From Zoroaster sp. YZ-2022 (taxonomy: Eukaryota > Echinodermata > Asteroidea > Forcipulatida > Zoroasteridae), in NCBI GenBank assembly GCA_029582265.1, contig CM055823.1:1736001-1800000 (forward strand): DNA of 64,000 nt. The letters are read 5' to 3'. The notes beneath the pieces were generated by a model. That model was given only the letters and a program-made list of their open reading frames with translations, was not told the DNA's origin and made no database searches. The translations under genes were made by a program, and so were the position numbers. Below, piece by piece: positions 25,301-40,300 of the stretch. Each line of letters starts with the position of its first letter. Position 1 is the first letter of the stretch.

Positions 25301-28300
25301 TTACTTCTCCATTCTGGACCAGCATAAAGCAAAGTCCAGACTGTCCAAATCCCCACAAATAAAAAACTAGAGGTTTGGACACAATAAAGGCTACTTTCTT
25401 ACATGTAATTTCCTTGGTGGCTACTTCTCTTCTTTCAAGAAAATTTTGAGTCAAGGGAGATTTGTAAAAAATCCTGAAATCAGGAAAAATCCTGAGAAAT
25501 CACAGGCCTGTATGGATGTTAGTCACTAGATTGTACAAGATGTACTCTTTTTGCCTACTGGAGGGTGTTAGGCAAAAGTAAGAAAAACCGACAAAATAAA
25601 AGAAAACAAAACAGAATTCTAGAATCACGTCTCCTCACCTGTTATGACCTTTGCACTTTTCAACATGACGTCATACATGTCTTCCTGCCAAACCTCCTCT
25701 GCATTTATCTTCTGATTGCTGTCAAAGATGCGGATGTCTGACTTATCAGCCTGTAGCTTATCCGTGATGACGGCAACGACATGAGTGTCGTGTTTACTGA
25801 AGGACAGGTAGACGTCAAACTCGATGGTAATTTCCTAGAAATTTTGGGAAGATTTCAGGCAAAAGCAAAGAAAAAATAAATAAAACGAACGCAAAACAAA
25901 ACCTTTTACAAGCATGCAAAATATGTAGTTTTACAACTCTCAGATAACATATATTATGCAGTAAAGAAACAAACAAATAAGCTGTTCAAAGGTGAAAGGT
26001 CAAGTGCAGGGTAAAAACTGTGATGCCATTGTAAACTGAGATAATTATGCATGCTAACAAATGTTTTAACGACATGTGTATGACATTTGTATGAGAAACT
26101 TCTATTTTCTTTTTATGCATATAAGTAACCATTAAAAGGAAGGTACAATGTTGGCAAAATGCTCTTTTAAAATGACTCGTTTTTATTCAAATATACATTA
26201 AACAACCAGCCTGTGAAAACTTTGAGTCGTTAATGGTAAATATAGTGAAAATACATATCAATATTTTATTGAGGAATGTTCTTAGTCAAAACAGCTGGGG
26301 GTTAGGGTTAATGATTTTATATAATAGGATTTACATGAATCAAAAGGAACAACTGTTTGTTGTTATAATCATCAATTAACAGTATATATTTATTTAAAAA
26401 AACATTCTACAGTAAAATAACACAGGTATGAAGATCACAGGTGACCCTCACTAGAATTTAAGTACAAAAGCATACACTGTTGTCATTTTAAAAGTGTTCA
26501 AAATATATACATATACAGAGTGAGGCTCAGATTCCTGTGTACATGTACATTGTATGCTTTCTTCAGAGAACACTCTTACAATTAAGACATTTTAAAAACT
26601 TGTTTGGAGTTGGAGATCTTGACACTCGACGAAAGGGAACAGCCTTAGAACCAGCCTCTATACTTTACTTCCCAAATCTATCAGGGGGAGGGAAGGGGGA
26701 AGGTAAGGGGGAGGGAGGGGGAGGGAAGGGGAGGGAAGGGGAGGGAAGGGGGAGGGAAGGGGAGGGAAGGGAGGAGGGAAGGGGGAGGGGGAAGGGAAGG
26801 GAGAAGGGAAGGGGAAAGGGAAGGGGAACGGGAAGGGGAAAGGGACGGGGAAGGGAATGGGGAAGGGAAGGGGAAGGGAAGGGAAGGGAAGGAAGGGAAG
26901 GAAGGGAAGGAAGGAAAGGGAAGGATGAAGGAAGGGAATGGAAGGAAGGGGTAGGAAGGGGAAGGAAGGAAGGGGAAGGGAGGGAGGAGGGAAGGGAAAG
27001 GGAAGGGGGAAGGGAAAGGGGAAGGGAAAGGGGAAGGGAAAGGGGAAGGGAAAGGGGAAGGGAAAGGGGAAGGGAAAGGGGAAGGGAAAGGGGAAGGGAA
27101 AGGGGAAGGGAAAGGGGAAGGGAAAGGGGAAGGGGAAGGGAAGGGGAGGGAAGGGGAGGAGGGAAGGGGGTTCCAGGGTGGCAAGCAAGGAGGCCATATT
27201 AATAACCAAAGTGAAGACCCGATTAGGTCAAAAGTTTGAATTTTTGGACATGGTTGACTTCTGAATTAAAGGGAAGGCGACCAGGACTCACAAAAATTTT
27301 AAAAATGCACTAGCCCTATGGGCAGGCAGTTTGTAAATCTGATTGCCTGAAATTTATTTTTCAGTAGCTCTTAGAAATTTTACTAAAATTTATTTCCAAC
27401 TCAATAATGAGATCCCGAATGGAAAATAAAAGACAACTGCCTCACACTGTTATTTGGCATCTTTAAGAAGGATAAAAAGTTTGTTTCGATACAACAAACT
27501 GGTTGCCTGTCGGGGTTGCAACAAGTAACTTGTGGCTGTCCGACAAGGGCGTCGGACAACTGATTTCATGAGCCCTGACAAGTATGCCAAAATAAGTCAA
27601 TGCAAACTCTTGATTTTGTTCTGTATCCAAAATTACATCTTTAAAAAGGCAGTGTGCATGTACACCATGACAAAAATGTCTGTAAATGTATCCATACATT
27701 ATACGTTATAAACACCAAGAGAGATGTATAGAAACCAACCAATGTCTGTAAATGCATCCATACTTTATAAGAATCAAGAGATATGTACAGAAACCAACCA
27801 ATGTCTGTAAATGTATCCATACATTATACGTTATAAACACCAAGAGAGATGTATAGAAACCAACCAATGTCTGTAAATGTATCCATACATTATACGTTAT
27901 AAACATCAAGAGAGATGTATAGAAACCAACCAATGTCTGTAAATGTATCCATACATTATACGTTATAAACACCAAGAGAGATGTATAGAAACCAACCAAT
28001 GTCTGTAAATGTATCCATACATTATAATGTTATAAACACCAAGAGAGATGTATAGAAACCAACCAATGTCTGTAAATGTATCCATACATTATACGTTATA
28101 AACACCAAGAGAGATGTATAGAAACCAACCAATGTCTGTAAATGTATCCATACATTATACGTTATAAACACCAAGAGAGATGTATAGAAACCAACCAATG
28201 TCTGTAAATGTATCCATACATTATACGTTATAAACACCAAGAGAGATGTATAGAAACCAACCAATGTCTGTAAATGTATCCATACATTATACGTTATAAA

Positions 28301-31300
28301 CACCAAGAGAGATGTATAGAAACCAACCAATGTCTGTAAATGAATCCATACTTTATAAGAATCAAGAGATATGTACAGAAACCAACCAATGTCTGTAAAT
28401 GAATCCATACTTTATAAGAATCAAGAGAGATGTATAGAAACCAACCAATGTCTGTAAATGAATCCATACTTTATAAGAATCAAGAGATATGTACAGAAAC
28501 CAACCAATGTCTGTAAATGAATCCATACTTTATAAGAATCAAGAGATATGTACAGAAACCAACCAATGTCTGTAAATGAATCCATACTTTATAAGAATCA
28601 AGAGATATGTACAGAAACCAACCAATGTCTGTAAATGAATCCATACTTTATAAGAATCAAGAGATATGTACAGAAACCAACCAATGTCTGTAAATGAATC
28701 CATACTTTATAAGAATCAAGAGATATGTACAGAAACCAACCAATGTCTGTAAATGCATCCATACATTATACGTTATAAACACCAAGAGAGATGTATAGAA
28801 ACCAACCAATGTCTGTAAATGTATCCATACATTATACGTTATAAACACCAAGAGAGATGTATAGAAACCAACCAATGTCTGTAAATGAATCCATACTTTA
28901 TAAGAATCAAGAGATATGTACAGAAACCAACCAATGTCTGTAAATGAATCCATACTTTATAAGAATCAAGAGATATGTACAGAAACCAACCAATGTCTGT
29001 AAATGAATCCATACTTTATAAGAATCAAGAGATATGTACAGAAACCAACCAATGTCTGTAAATGAATCCATACTTTATAAGAATCAAGAGATATGTACAG
29101 AAACCAACCAATGTCTGTAAATGAATCCATACTTTATAAGAATCAAGAGATATGTACAGAAACCAACCAATGTCTGTAAATGCATCCATACATTATACGT
29201 TATAAACACCAAGAGAGATGTATAGAAACCAACCAATGTCTGTAAATGTATCCATACATTATACGTTATAAACACCAAGAGAGATGTATAGAAACCAACC
29301 AATGTCTGTAAATGTATCCATACATTATACGTTATAAACACCAAGAGAGATGTATAGAAACCAACCAATGTCTGTAAATGTATCCATACATTATACGTTA
29401 TAAACACCAAGAGATATGTACAGAAACCAACCAATGTCTGTAAATGCATCCATACATTATACGTTATAAACATCAAGAGAGATGTATAGAAACCAACCAA
29501 TGTCTGTAAATGCATCCATACTTTATAAGAATCAAGAGATATGTACAGAAACCAACCAATGTCTGTAAATGCATCCATACTTTATAAGAATCAAGAGATA
29601 TGTACAGAAACCAACCAATGTCTGTAAATGTATCCATACATTATACGTTATAAACACCAAGAGAGATGTATAGAAACCAACCCAATGTCTGTAAATGTAT
29701 CCATACATTATCGTTATAAACACCAAGAGATATGTACAGAAACCAACCAATGTCTGTAAATGTATCCATACATTATACGTTATAAACATCAAGAGAGATG
29801 TATAGAAACCAACCAATGTCTGTAAATGTATCCATACATTATATGTTATAAACACCAAGAGATATGTACAGAAACCAACCAATGTCTGTAAATGTATCCA
29901 TACATTATACGTTATAAACACCAAGAGAGATGTATAGAAACCAACCAATGTCTGTAAATGTATCCATACATTATACGTTATAAACACCAAGAGAGATGTA
30001 TAGAAACCAACCAATGTCTGTAAATGTATCCATACATTATACGTTATAAACATCAAGAGAGATGTATAGAAACCAACCAATGTCTGTAAATGTATCCATA
30101 CATTATACGTTATAAACATCAAGAGAGATGTATAGAAACCAACCAATGTCTGTAAATGCATCCATACTTTATAAGAATCAAGAGATATGTACAGAAACCA
30201 ACCAATGTCTGTAAATGAATCCATACTTTATAAGAATCAAGAGAGATGTATAGAAACCAACCAATGTCTGTAAATGTATCCATACATTATACGTTATAAA
30301 CATCAAGAGAGATGTATAGAAACCAACCAATGTCTGTAAATGTATCCATACATTATACGTTATAAACACCAAGAGAGATGTATAGAAACCAACCAATGTC
30401 TGTAAATGTATCCATACATTATACGTTATAAACATCAAGAGAGATGTATAGAAACCAACCAATGTCTGTAAATGTATCCATACATTATACGTTATAAACA
30501 TCAAGAGAGATGTATAGAAACCAACCAATGTCTGTAAATGAATCCATACTTTATAAGAATCAAGAGAGATGTATAGAAACCAACCAATGTCTGTAAATGT
30601 ATCCATACATTATACGTTATAAACATCAAGAGATATGTACAGAAACCAACCAATGTCTGTAAATGAATCCATACTTTATAAGAATCAAGAGAGATGTATA
30701 GAAACCAACCAATGTCTGTAAATGTATCCATACATTATACGTTATAAACATCAAGAGAGATGTATAGAAACCAACCAATGTCTGTAAATGTATCCATACA
30801 TTATACGTTATAAACACCAAGAGAGATGTATAGAAACCAACCAATGTCTGTAAATGTATCCATACATTATACGTTATAAACATCAAGAGAGATGTATAGA
30901 AACCAACCAATGTCTGTAAATGTATCCATACATTATACGTTATAAACATCAAGAGAGATGTATAGAAACCAACCAATGTCTGTAAATGCATCCATACTTT
31001 ATAAGAATCAAGAGATATGTACAGAAACCAACCAATGTCTGTAAATGAATCCATACTTTATAAGAATCAAGAGAGATGTATAGAAACCAACCAATGTCTG
31101 TAAATGTATCCATACATTATACGTTATAAACATCAAGAGAGATGTATAGAAACCAACCAATGTCTGTAAATGTATCCATACATTATACGTTATAAACACC
31201 AAGAGAGATGTATAGAAACCAACCAATGTCTGTAAATGTATCCATACATTATACGTTATAAACATCAAGAGAGATGTATAGAAACCAACCAATGTCTGTA

Positions 31301-34300
31301 AATGTATCCATACATTATAGTAGTAGGCCTCCATCCGTCTCGAAAGACGATGGACTTATAAAAGAAGGGGGGCGCTGATTTTGCTTGGATAGTTAGGGGC
31401 ATTTGCGGTTGTGACTTGCAAGGCCTATCCGGGAGTGACAGTCGCGATGGCAGCCTCGACAGATGAACGTCGAAGCAGCAGTTGGTGGCTGCTTCCTTCG
31501 GCAGCGTTTCTCCTGATATTCCTCCTCACGTCTGAGGTCACCACGAGTGGTTCCAGGCGTGACTGTTCGCCCAGCTCTGCCTGTTAGCTGCTAAGGGCTC
31601 CCAGTTGGAAGGGATGATGGAACATGACTGCAGATCCCTTTTGCAGACATCCTTGAAGCGAAGGCATGGTCGTCCTGTTGCTCTCTTCCCAGTAAGTAGC
31701 TCGCCATAAAGCAGGTCCTTTGGGATCCTCCCATCATCCATTCTTTGCATATGACCCAACCAGCGGAGTCTCCTTTGGCTGAGTATAGCGAAGATGGATT
31801 GGATGCCAGCCCTCCTCAAGACTTCAAAATTGTTTACCTTGTCCATCCAAGAGATGTTAAGGATGCGACAAGAAGGCGAAGATGAAATGACTGGAGTCGT
31901 TTCTCTTGCTTTGAATAGGAGGCCAGGACTCGCTGCCGTATAGCAGAGTGCTGAGGACGCATGCCGATGTACACATGGACTTTAGTATTGATGGTAAGCT
32001 TTGGGTTTTCCATACTCTTTTTGTCAGCATGCCAAAGGTGGTTGATGCTTTTGCCAAGACGGATGTTTCACTCTGCGTCAAGTGACATGGTGTTGGTAAC
32101 AGTTGAGCCAAGGTAACAGAACTTCTCCACGACCTCAAGATTGTAGTTGCCTATGGAGATTACAGGTTGAACATGAGTATTTTGGCCCATCACAGTTGTT
32201 TTCTGTAGGCTGATGGTCAGTCCAAACTCATCACAAGCATGCGGCGGTCCACGAGTGATTGGAGTTCGTTCAGAGTGGGCAACAAATGCTGCGTCATCAG
32301 CAAACAGGAGCATCCTGATAAGGACTTTGTGCACTTTAGTTTTTTGCCGCATGAGCGGGCAGGTTAAAGAGTCCACCATCAGATCTTGTGTGCAGGTGGG
32401 ACGCCTTCTTCTCTTGGTCCTAAAAGCGTAAGTCAGAAGCAAGGAAAAGAAGATCCCAAACAGAGTAGGTGCAAGTACACAGCCCTGCTTGACTCCACTG
32501 CTGATTTTGAAAGCTTCTGATGATGATCCGTCGAACTGAATGGAGCCTTTCATCCCTTCGTGGAATGAGCGAATCAAGCTCAGCAGCTTCGAGGACAACC
32601 TATAATTTCAGGCACTTGAAGAGCCCATCTCTACTGACTAGATCAAATGCCTTGGTAAGGTCAACAAAAAGCTGTATATAGGGGTTGTTGTTGCTCTCGC
32701 ACTTTTCCTGAAGTTGCCTCAAAGAGAAGATCATGTCTACTGTAGATCTTTTTGGACGAAAACCACATTGCTCCTCTGGGTAAACTGGGTCGGCAAGAAC
32801 TTGTAGCCTCTTGAGGATGACACGTGCAAAGACTTTTCCCACAATGCTCAACAAAGAGATGCCACGGTAGTTATTGCAATCCGATCTGTCGCCCTTGTTC
32901 TTGTATATTGTGACAATGTTGGAGTCACGCATGTCTTGGGGCACGGCTCCCTCATTCCAGCACTGTATAAGTAGATGATGGAGGTCAGGAAGCAGGGTGT
33001 CCTTTCCGCATTTGAGAATTTCAGCTGGGATGCCGTCTTTCCCTGGAGCCTTTCCGCTAGCTTCAGGCTGTCGATGACCTTACCAAGCTCTTGCAGTGTG
33101 GGCTCAACATCTAGCTCTGTCATGGCGGGAAAGCGTGAAGGGCATCTAAAGCAGTCTGTGAAACTTTGTTTTCTCTTGAGTATAGATCCAAGTAGTGATC
33201 AACCCATCGTTCCATCTGTTCGCCTTTGTCAATTATAATGGATCCCGTCCTGGATTTCAGTGGAGCAGTTTTCTTGATGCGTGTGCCAATGGCTTTTGAT
33301 GCCCTCATACATTCCACGGATGTTACCAGTGTCTGATGCCATCTGAATACTCTGGCAGAGTTGCTGCCAGAAGTCGTTAACAGCGCCTAGCTGTTCGCTG
33401 GACTGCACTGCGAGCTGCACGGAGATCTTGCAGTGACTTCCTGGTAGATTTGGTCTTGAATCTGAGATGAGCAGCCCTCTTTGCATCAATGACAGGGAGC
33501 ATTATATCAGCATTCAAGTCAAAACCAGTCATTGTGAGGTGTTGATTTCCTTCCAAAGGTGGAAAGGGCAGCTTCATAGATTGACGCCTTAAGATGGGTC
33601 CATGTTTCGTCAAGAGTTTGACGTGGAGACACCTTGTCCGCAAGCTTTTCTTTGAGTGAGGACACATACTCTTGCTGTTTGACATGGCTGGTAGTCATGC
33701 TGGTGTTGATGCGAGGTGTCTTACTGTGTTTAGCAAAGTGTTGTTTCTTTAATTGTAATTTGACTCTGCTACAAACCAGTGAATGGTCCGTGTCACAGTC
33801 AGCACTGTGGTAGGTACGTGTAAGCAGAAAACTTCCAAGGTCTTTTTCTCCTTGTTAGAACGAGGTCCAGCTGATGCCAATGGTGTGATCTAGGATGCCT
33901 CCAGGATACTTTGTGATGTAATTTCGTTTGGAAGTAAGAGTTGGTGATGCAGAGGCTATTTGCAGTACATAGCTCTAGGAGCCTCTGGCCATTCTCGTTT
34001 AGTTTGCCCACTCCATGGGGACCAAGACACTCTGGCCAGGCAGCACAATCAGTGCCTACCCTGGCATTAAAATCACCCAGCAGAATGATCATGTCACCCT
34101 CAGGCAGGCTTTGAAGTAGACAGTGTAGTTCGTCGTAAAACTTGTCCTTATCCTCGACTGAGGAGGAAAGCGTTGGTGCATAAGCTGATATAATTGTCGT
34201 AAAGCTGACCGAGGAAGCAAGACGCACCGTGGCATCAAGAGTTATAAACATCAAGAGAGATGTATAGAAACCAACCAATGTCTGTAAATGTATCCATACA

Positions 34301-37300
34301 TTATACGTTATAAACATCAAGAGAGATGTATAGAAACCAACCAATGTCTGTAAATGTATCCATACATTATACGTTATAAACATCAAGAGAGATGTATAGA
34401 AACCAACCAATGTCTGTAAATGTATCCATACATTATACGTTATAAACACCAAGAGAGATGTATAGAAACCAACCAATGTCTGTAAATGTATCCATACATT
34501 ACTCGTTATAAACATCAAGAGAGATGTATAGAAACCAACCAATGTCTGTAAAATGTATCCATACATTATACGTTATAAACACCAAGAGAGATGTATAGAA
34601 ACCAACCAATGTCTGTAAATGCATCCATACATTATACGTTATAAACATCAAGAGAGATGTATAGAAACCAACCAATGTCTGTAAATGTATCCATACATTA
34701 TACGTTATAAACATCAAGAGAGATGTATAGAAACCAACCAATGTCTGTAAATGTATCCATACATTATACGTTATAAACATCAAGAGAGATGTATAGAAAC
34801 CAACACGTGAAAGTTTCAGCTTATTTCATTGTGTCGTTAACGAGAAAATAGTGAAAATTGCATTCAGTATTTGTATGCATTCATTCTGTTATGTAGAAAA
34901 TGGATACATTTCAAAATAAAATTCTTTAACCCTCCTATGGTTTGACCTTTCAAAACCTTTCAAAATCTGCTTACGGGCCAAAATGGCTATCAATTATTAT
35001 GAATCCTTTAAAACCCTCCAGAATTTGTTGCTACTGAACAACCACACCTTTCAATACCCTTTGAAAGGTATTGAAACATTTCAACACCAGTTTGTTCAGA
35101 GAGTTGTTACACCTTTCGAAACCTTTCATAGGTCCCTTTTGTCAGACAGTTTTCTCACCTTTCAAAACCCTTCAGTACAGCAAACTTGAAAGGTTTTGAA
35201 AGGTCTGACAATTCTATGGCAACTGCACTGTACATAGGAGGGTTAAAATTGACAACCGCTAGAGGGCTACGATGTGCACGAGGTGAATATCCCCGGCAGT
35301 GATATTTTGCATGGGGCCGGGTGTCCCAATTCAAAATACAACACAACCAGCCTTTGGAGTTTGATGGGCTTGGGGTTGTTAGGGTTACAGAACAATTTGA
35401 AGCAAAACGATGGTTATGAAGATGAAACTACTGCAGGAGCGTCGCTCTCTTGTACCTTAGGGATCAGATCCTTCATCATGTAGCGTTCCTTCAGCTCCAC
35501 AAACTGTGCAAAGACACGTTTGTACTGCTCCGCCCCGGCTTTCTCCAACGCGGCATCATTGTCACCCCGGCAGTACAGCACGATCTTGAGCATGCGCAGA
35601 GGCAGACCCGCCTTCATCCAGTTCACTGCAGCCTCCACCATTCCCTTCAGCATGACAACCTGCCCAAAACCCTGTACAGTTGAGAAGATATTACTATTAA
35701 AGCTTAACCCTCCTACTATAGCTGCAATTTAGTGGGAAATTGCTAACAGAGGTCAAAATCAGTCAACTGCCTGTTTTGACTGTTGACCCAAATGTGCAAG
35801 GGGCATTTCTGACTGGTTTTTACTGTCATTTTGACCACCCTGAACAATACCAGACAATGCTTTCACCAGTCAAAATCGACCCATTTTGGACCTGTAAATG
35901 TACTTACTACACGTGGTTTTGACAGTGTTTGACTTTTTAAGTGCACAATAATAATAATTATAATAATAATGTGTGGACTTATATAGCGCACGTATCACAA
36001 GATATACCTTGGCAAGTATATCAACATTTTGACTGATTTTGACCCTTGTAGGGTTAATATAGAAATAGCAGACTTGTATGATTCCTAAAGGGGGCTCAGA
36101 CTGGAGTCCTATTTCTTGTTGACTTGGACTCTCAGGGGCATGGCTATGTCCCAAAAGGCGACAGGTCAATTAACTCCAGGGGAAGACTTTGGATTAGTCC
36201 ATTATCTTTCTAGACCACTTCAATGGTTGATTGATACTATTCAGCTAACCTGGTCTCCTGTGTTCAGCATAGGCGTGATGACTGTGCCGTCTTTGTTATT
36301 GAGTATGGGTACCAGGCAGCGGAATCGTCGCCGACCAACTCCTGAGGCGCAGCCACACCCAAATCTGATGAATATCAAAATAGTATTTTATTAGTGAAAT
36401 TGTCTCATTTGAATACATTTATTACAATACGTGACCCGCATTGGCAAAACCCGAAACTTCTCGGCATTTACCATAATGCGTAACGGCCGCGTAACGGCCA
36501 TGAAAAGGTCAAAAACTTACCCCAGGGACCAGTTATCATGTCAGCATAAGGAGCATTTTCTCTAGGTCTTAATGGAATACGAAAAATCCTGAAACTTTGT
36601 TCGGAACATTGTTAATTTTCACGATAAACTTGGGAGGTCACTTTTGAAAATTGGGCGCAAGTTTAGGGGTTTTACTGAGCCAGTCACATACATTACCAAA
36701 GCAAGAATTTTATCAATAAATGCAAATTGCGATACCTGCTGCTATAATAGAATTCTAAATAGCCTGTTGTAATTGGGAAAGCTCTGTGGTATAGAGGTTA
36801 AGACATTTTCACTAGTAAGGAGGTCATGGGTTTGATTTTTGCCCAAGTCTCCTGTGGAAGTTTTTTTTTTCCCCCACAGAAAGCACCGAGTGCATCATAC
36901 AAATGTCGGTGTAGGACAAAATTCTAATAACCATTTGTTTCTCCGATGCAAGAATTTCATCAATAAATGCAAACTGATTCGGATTTTGTCATTGGTTTTG
37001 GGCGAGTCAAAACACTTTTGATCTTGTCAAGTTTTGCTTNNNNNNNNNNNNNNNNNNNNNNNNNNNNNNNNNNNNNNNNNNNNNNNNNNNNNNNNNNNNN
37101 NNNNNNNNNNNNNNNNNNNNNNNNNNNNNNNNNNNNNNNNNNNNNNNNNNNNNNNNNNNNNNNNNNNNNNNNNNNNNNNNNNNNNNNNNNNNNNNNNNNN
37201 NNNNNNNNNNNNNNNNNNNNNNNNNNNNNNNNNNNNNNNNNNNNNNNNNNNNNNNNNNNNNNNNNNNNNNNNNNNNNNNNNNNNNNNNNNNNNNNNNNNN

Positions 37301-40300
37301 NNNNNNNNNNNNNNNNNNNNNNNNNNNNNNNNNNNNNNNNNNNNNNNNNNNNNNNNNNNNNNNNNNNNNNNNNNNNNNNNNNNNNNNNNNNNNNNNNNNN
37401 NNNNNNNNNNNNNNNNNNNNNNNNNNNNNNNNNNNNNNNNNNNNNNNNNNNNNNNNNNNNNNNNNNNNNNNNNNNNNNNNNNNNNNNNNNNNNNNNNNNN
37501 NNNNNNNNNNNNNNNNNNNNNNNNNNNNNNNNNNNNNNNCAAACAAATAAAACGTATTTTGGGGATATATTTTGCAAAATGTAATATTTGATGGAAAAAG
37601 GTTTGATGCAATTCTGAAACAATTTTGGGACATTACTTTTCTTTACATGGTCACAATATTGCGATGTATTGACAACATTGTTGAGTCTTTGCATAAAATT
37701 TAATACGTTAATCGGTTATGATTGCCAAATTTGACAAATTTACATGTATATCTTGCAAATAAAAACTTTATCCTTGATAATTTGGTTTCTTCAAGTGAAA
37801 TAAACATTTGAAGGCATGAACTTATCTACTCTAAACATTTCAAGGCAATTACCATAGTACCAGTAATATATACTAAATTCTACACTTAATCTTTTGCTAA
37901 ATGTTTCAAACCATGATTATATGGGAAGGTACAACTTTGGTAATTACATGATTAGCAAATTGACAAATTATTTAAAAACTTACTTGGTGTAAAGTTTGAG
38001 GAAAATAATTATATCTAAAAACTGAAGTGCTTTTCCTATTGTGATAAAACTTTCACAGGTCACTTTTATTATATATTTCTTGATAACAAGAGGTTTGATA
38101 TGAACATACATAACCAAATTGTTGTAACTTCCCTTTACATTAAAAACAAACATTTCAAGGCATATTTGATTTATTCCTACACTATACTATCAAATGTTTC
38201 TTACAGTTCAAGTCTTCTTTATAAATTATTTTGATTTTATATAAAAATAATGGATGGATCGTTCATAGTATTTCATAAATATAAACATCTGTATTGACAC
38301 ACTGGTACAATAGACAATTAATATTCAATTAAACATGAATATTAGGTATAGATAATATTAAAAATATAGACAGCGAATATTCAATATGTAAACCATGAAT
38401 ATTAGGTAATATATAAAGAAAATCAATACAATTATTATACAGACTGTCTTCATAGGACAAGTAAACATTAGGCATAAGAAATAAATGTGTCTCATTGGGA
38501 AAGATTAATAAACATGGTTTTGCCAAATAAGACACTCAATTTTTTTTTAATACTAATTTTACCATTTTACACTAATTTCACCATGCATAATTCTGTTAAT
38601 TAATTTGAAGATCACCCTAAAATAAATTGTGAGAATGTTTTTATAATCTGTTGCATCCTGTTTAGAAAAACCAAGAAACAAGCAACAAATGGAATATTGT
38701 TTCTTCTTTACTCGGTCATTTTAGTGTAGTGCTTGGAACTATTTATATATTTTATTTCTTTAATTTTTTAATCTGGGGAAGCAGTCAGTGAAACACTGAA
38801 TATTTGCTAGAACCAAAACTTTCACGGTGAGTTAACCAGTCAGCAAATGGCACAATGTGTAGAAGTTTTCAATCAAAAAGCATCAATAAAGTTCCACATA
38901 ATGATTGTTTAATAACCAATATGGCAAAAGACTGTAGTTTCAGTCGGTTAACCATCCCAGCACTATTTTTGCGATTTGACTCAAAAGCTGAGAAATGGCA
39001 TTAACAAAAGTTTATGAAGAAATGTAAATTACAAAATTGTCAATAGCAAAAGTTGTCAATTACCAAACCTTATTGGTCAATCCATACTGTATGATTTGAC
39101 AGGTGTATTACATAGTACATCAGGCAAAATATACATGTACATGTATATAGCAAAAGGTATAACGCATAAGTCACATCAAATGTTCACTGAAACATGGAGC
39201 AATACTACTTTTAAAAAGCATCTAACTGATGACATAGTTGGGATTATTTTTCAAAAGAAACATTTACAAATACTGTGTAAATGTATTGTTGTCCCTACCT
39301 TGTATTAATTTTGAAAGACATTATCTTTGAAAATGTTATCGAACACATAAATATATGCAAGTAAATTAAATGAATATAACACTATTTAGGAATGTATAAA
39401 TGCCCTTTGAATCTTTGGTAAAATAGTTAAAGCTACACATTTTCTCTGCTTCCACTTCCCATAAGTGTTAGTCCAGCTACTTGTGAATAAAGCTACATGA
39501 AACTGAAAAGGATATGAAAGTAAATCTTGTCGCTTCATTTGTAAGTTTTTTCCTACTGTATTGTACATCCTTAAGAAATGGACATAGCCATTGTCAAATC
39601 CAACATTAGCACTCTGATTATCAGGAGACAAGTCATAGGACATCACCTTAGCTAACTGCAGCATGAACTTGCCGACAAGCTGACCAGCACCAGCCTTGGA
39701 GGAATGTAGGGCACCATCAGTGACATGATTCACCATGATCCCCTGCAACTGATTCAAGAGAGGTCTGCTGGGGTTGACGTAGCCCTGCGCAGGAACCAGC
39801 ATCCCATCATAAGCTCCTGGCAAAATTTTCTTCAATGACTTCTCCAGATTCTTGCAGAAGACTTGTATGATGTCATCAAAGGACTACTCTGACCTTTGAT
39901 CATATTCTGCATTTTGGTGGCAGCACCAGTACTCCTGCCACGCCTCTGTTGGAACACAATGCAGCTGTCCAGCAGAAACCCAACTTTATGAAATCGACTG
40001 ACACAAGTTGGACGTCCCATATTTGGAGCAGTGACGAAGAGTGACAATATTCTAACTTGCTGAAATTCACAATAGAGGCCCTTTTCTGGTCATTGGTCAT
40101 CTGGAAGGACAGTGTGACCAACAAGGTTCTTTCAGTATCCAATGCAGCAGGAGTGACCTGAGTATAAATATTGAATAGCAAAAGGATTGTTGAAAGCAAA
40201 ATGTGGATAACATTATCCAAATAAGGAATTCCAGATGAAAAATAGAAATGGAGAAGAGGGACCTCTCAAAAATAAAGTTGTTGTGGGAGAAGGGATGGTC

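Noticed and set aside
24920..25350. A structural RNA gene in the GC-rich insertion
   Set aside because: No match to 5S, U1, U2, 7SL or rRNA landmarks that I know. It interrupts a repeat copy, so it is more likely a mobile fragment.
26537..27264. Gly/Lys/Arg/Glu- and Pro/Phe-rich long frames on both strands
   Set aside because: They come from the polypurine tract and have no independent coding support.
27700..34783. Repeated membrane-like frames with LQTLVGFYTSLLVFITYN
   Set aside because: These are translations of the 66-bp satellite. Frames break wherever a 59-bp unit occurs.
36250..36364. Thrombospondin type 1 repeat
   Set aside because: The CGCASGVGRRRFRC pattern is suggestive but lacks the W motif, and in-phase joining to the next exon gives a macro-like signature.
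36960..37694. Long frames through the gap
   Set aside because: They consist almost entirely of N translated as X.
39386..39646. Continuation of the 39.8 kb exon to its stop
   Set aside because: After the donor at 39646 the residues lose the composition of the exon and the sequence becomes AT-rich like the intron.
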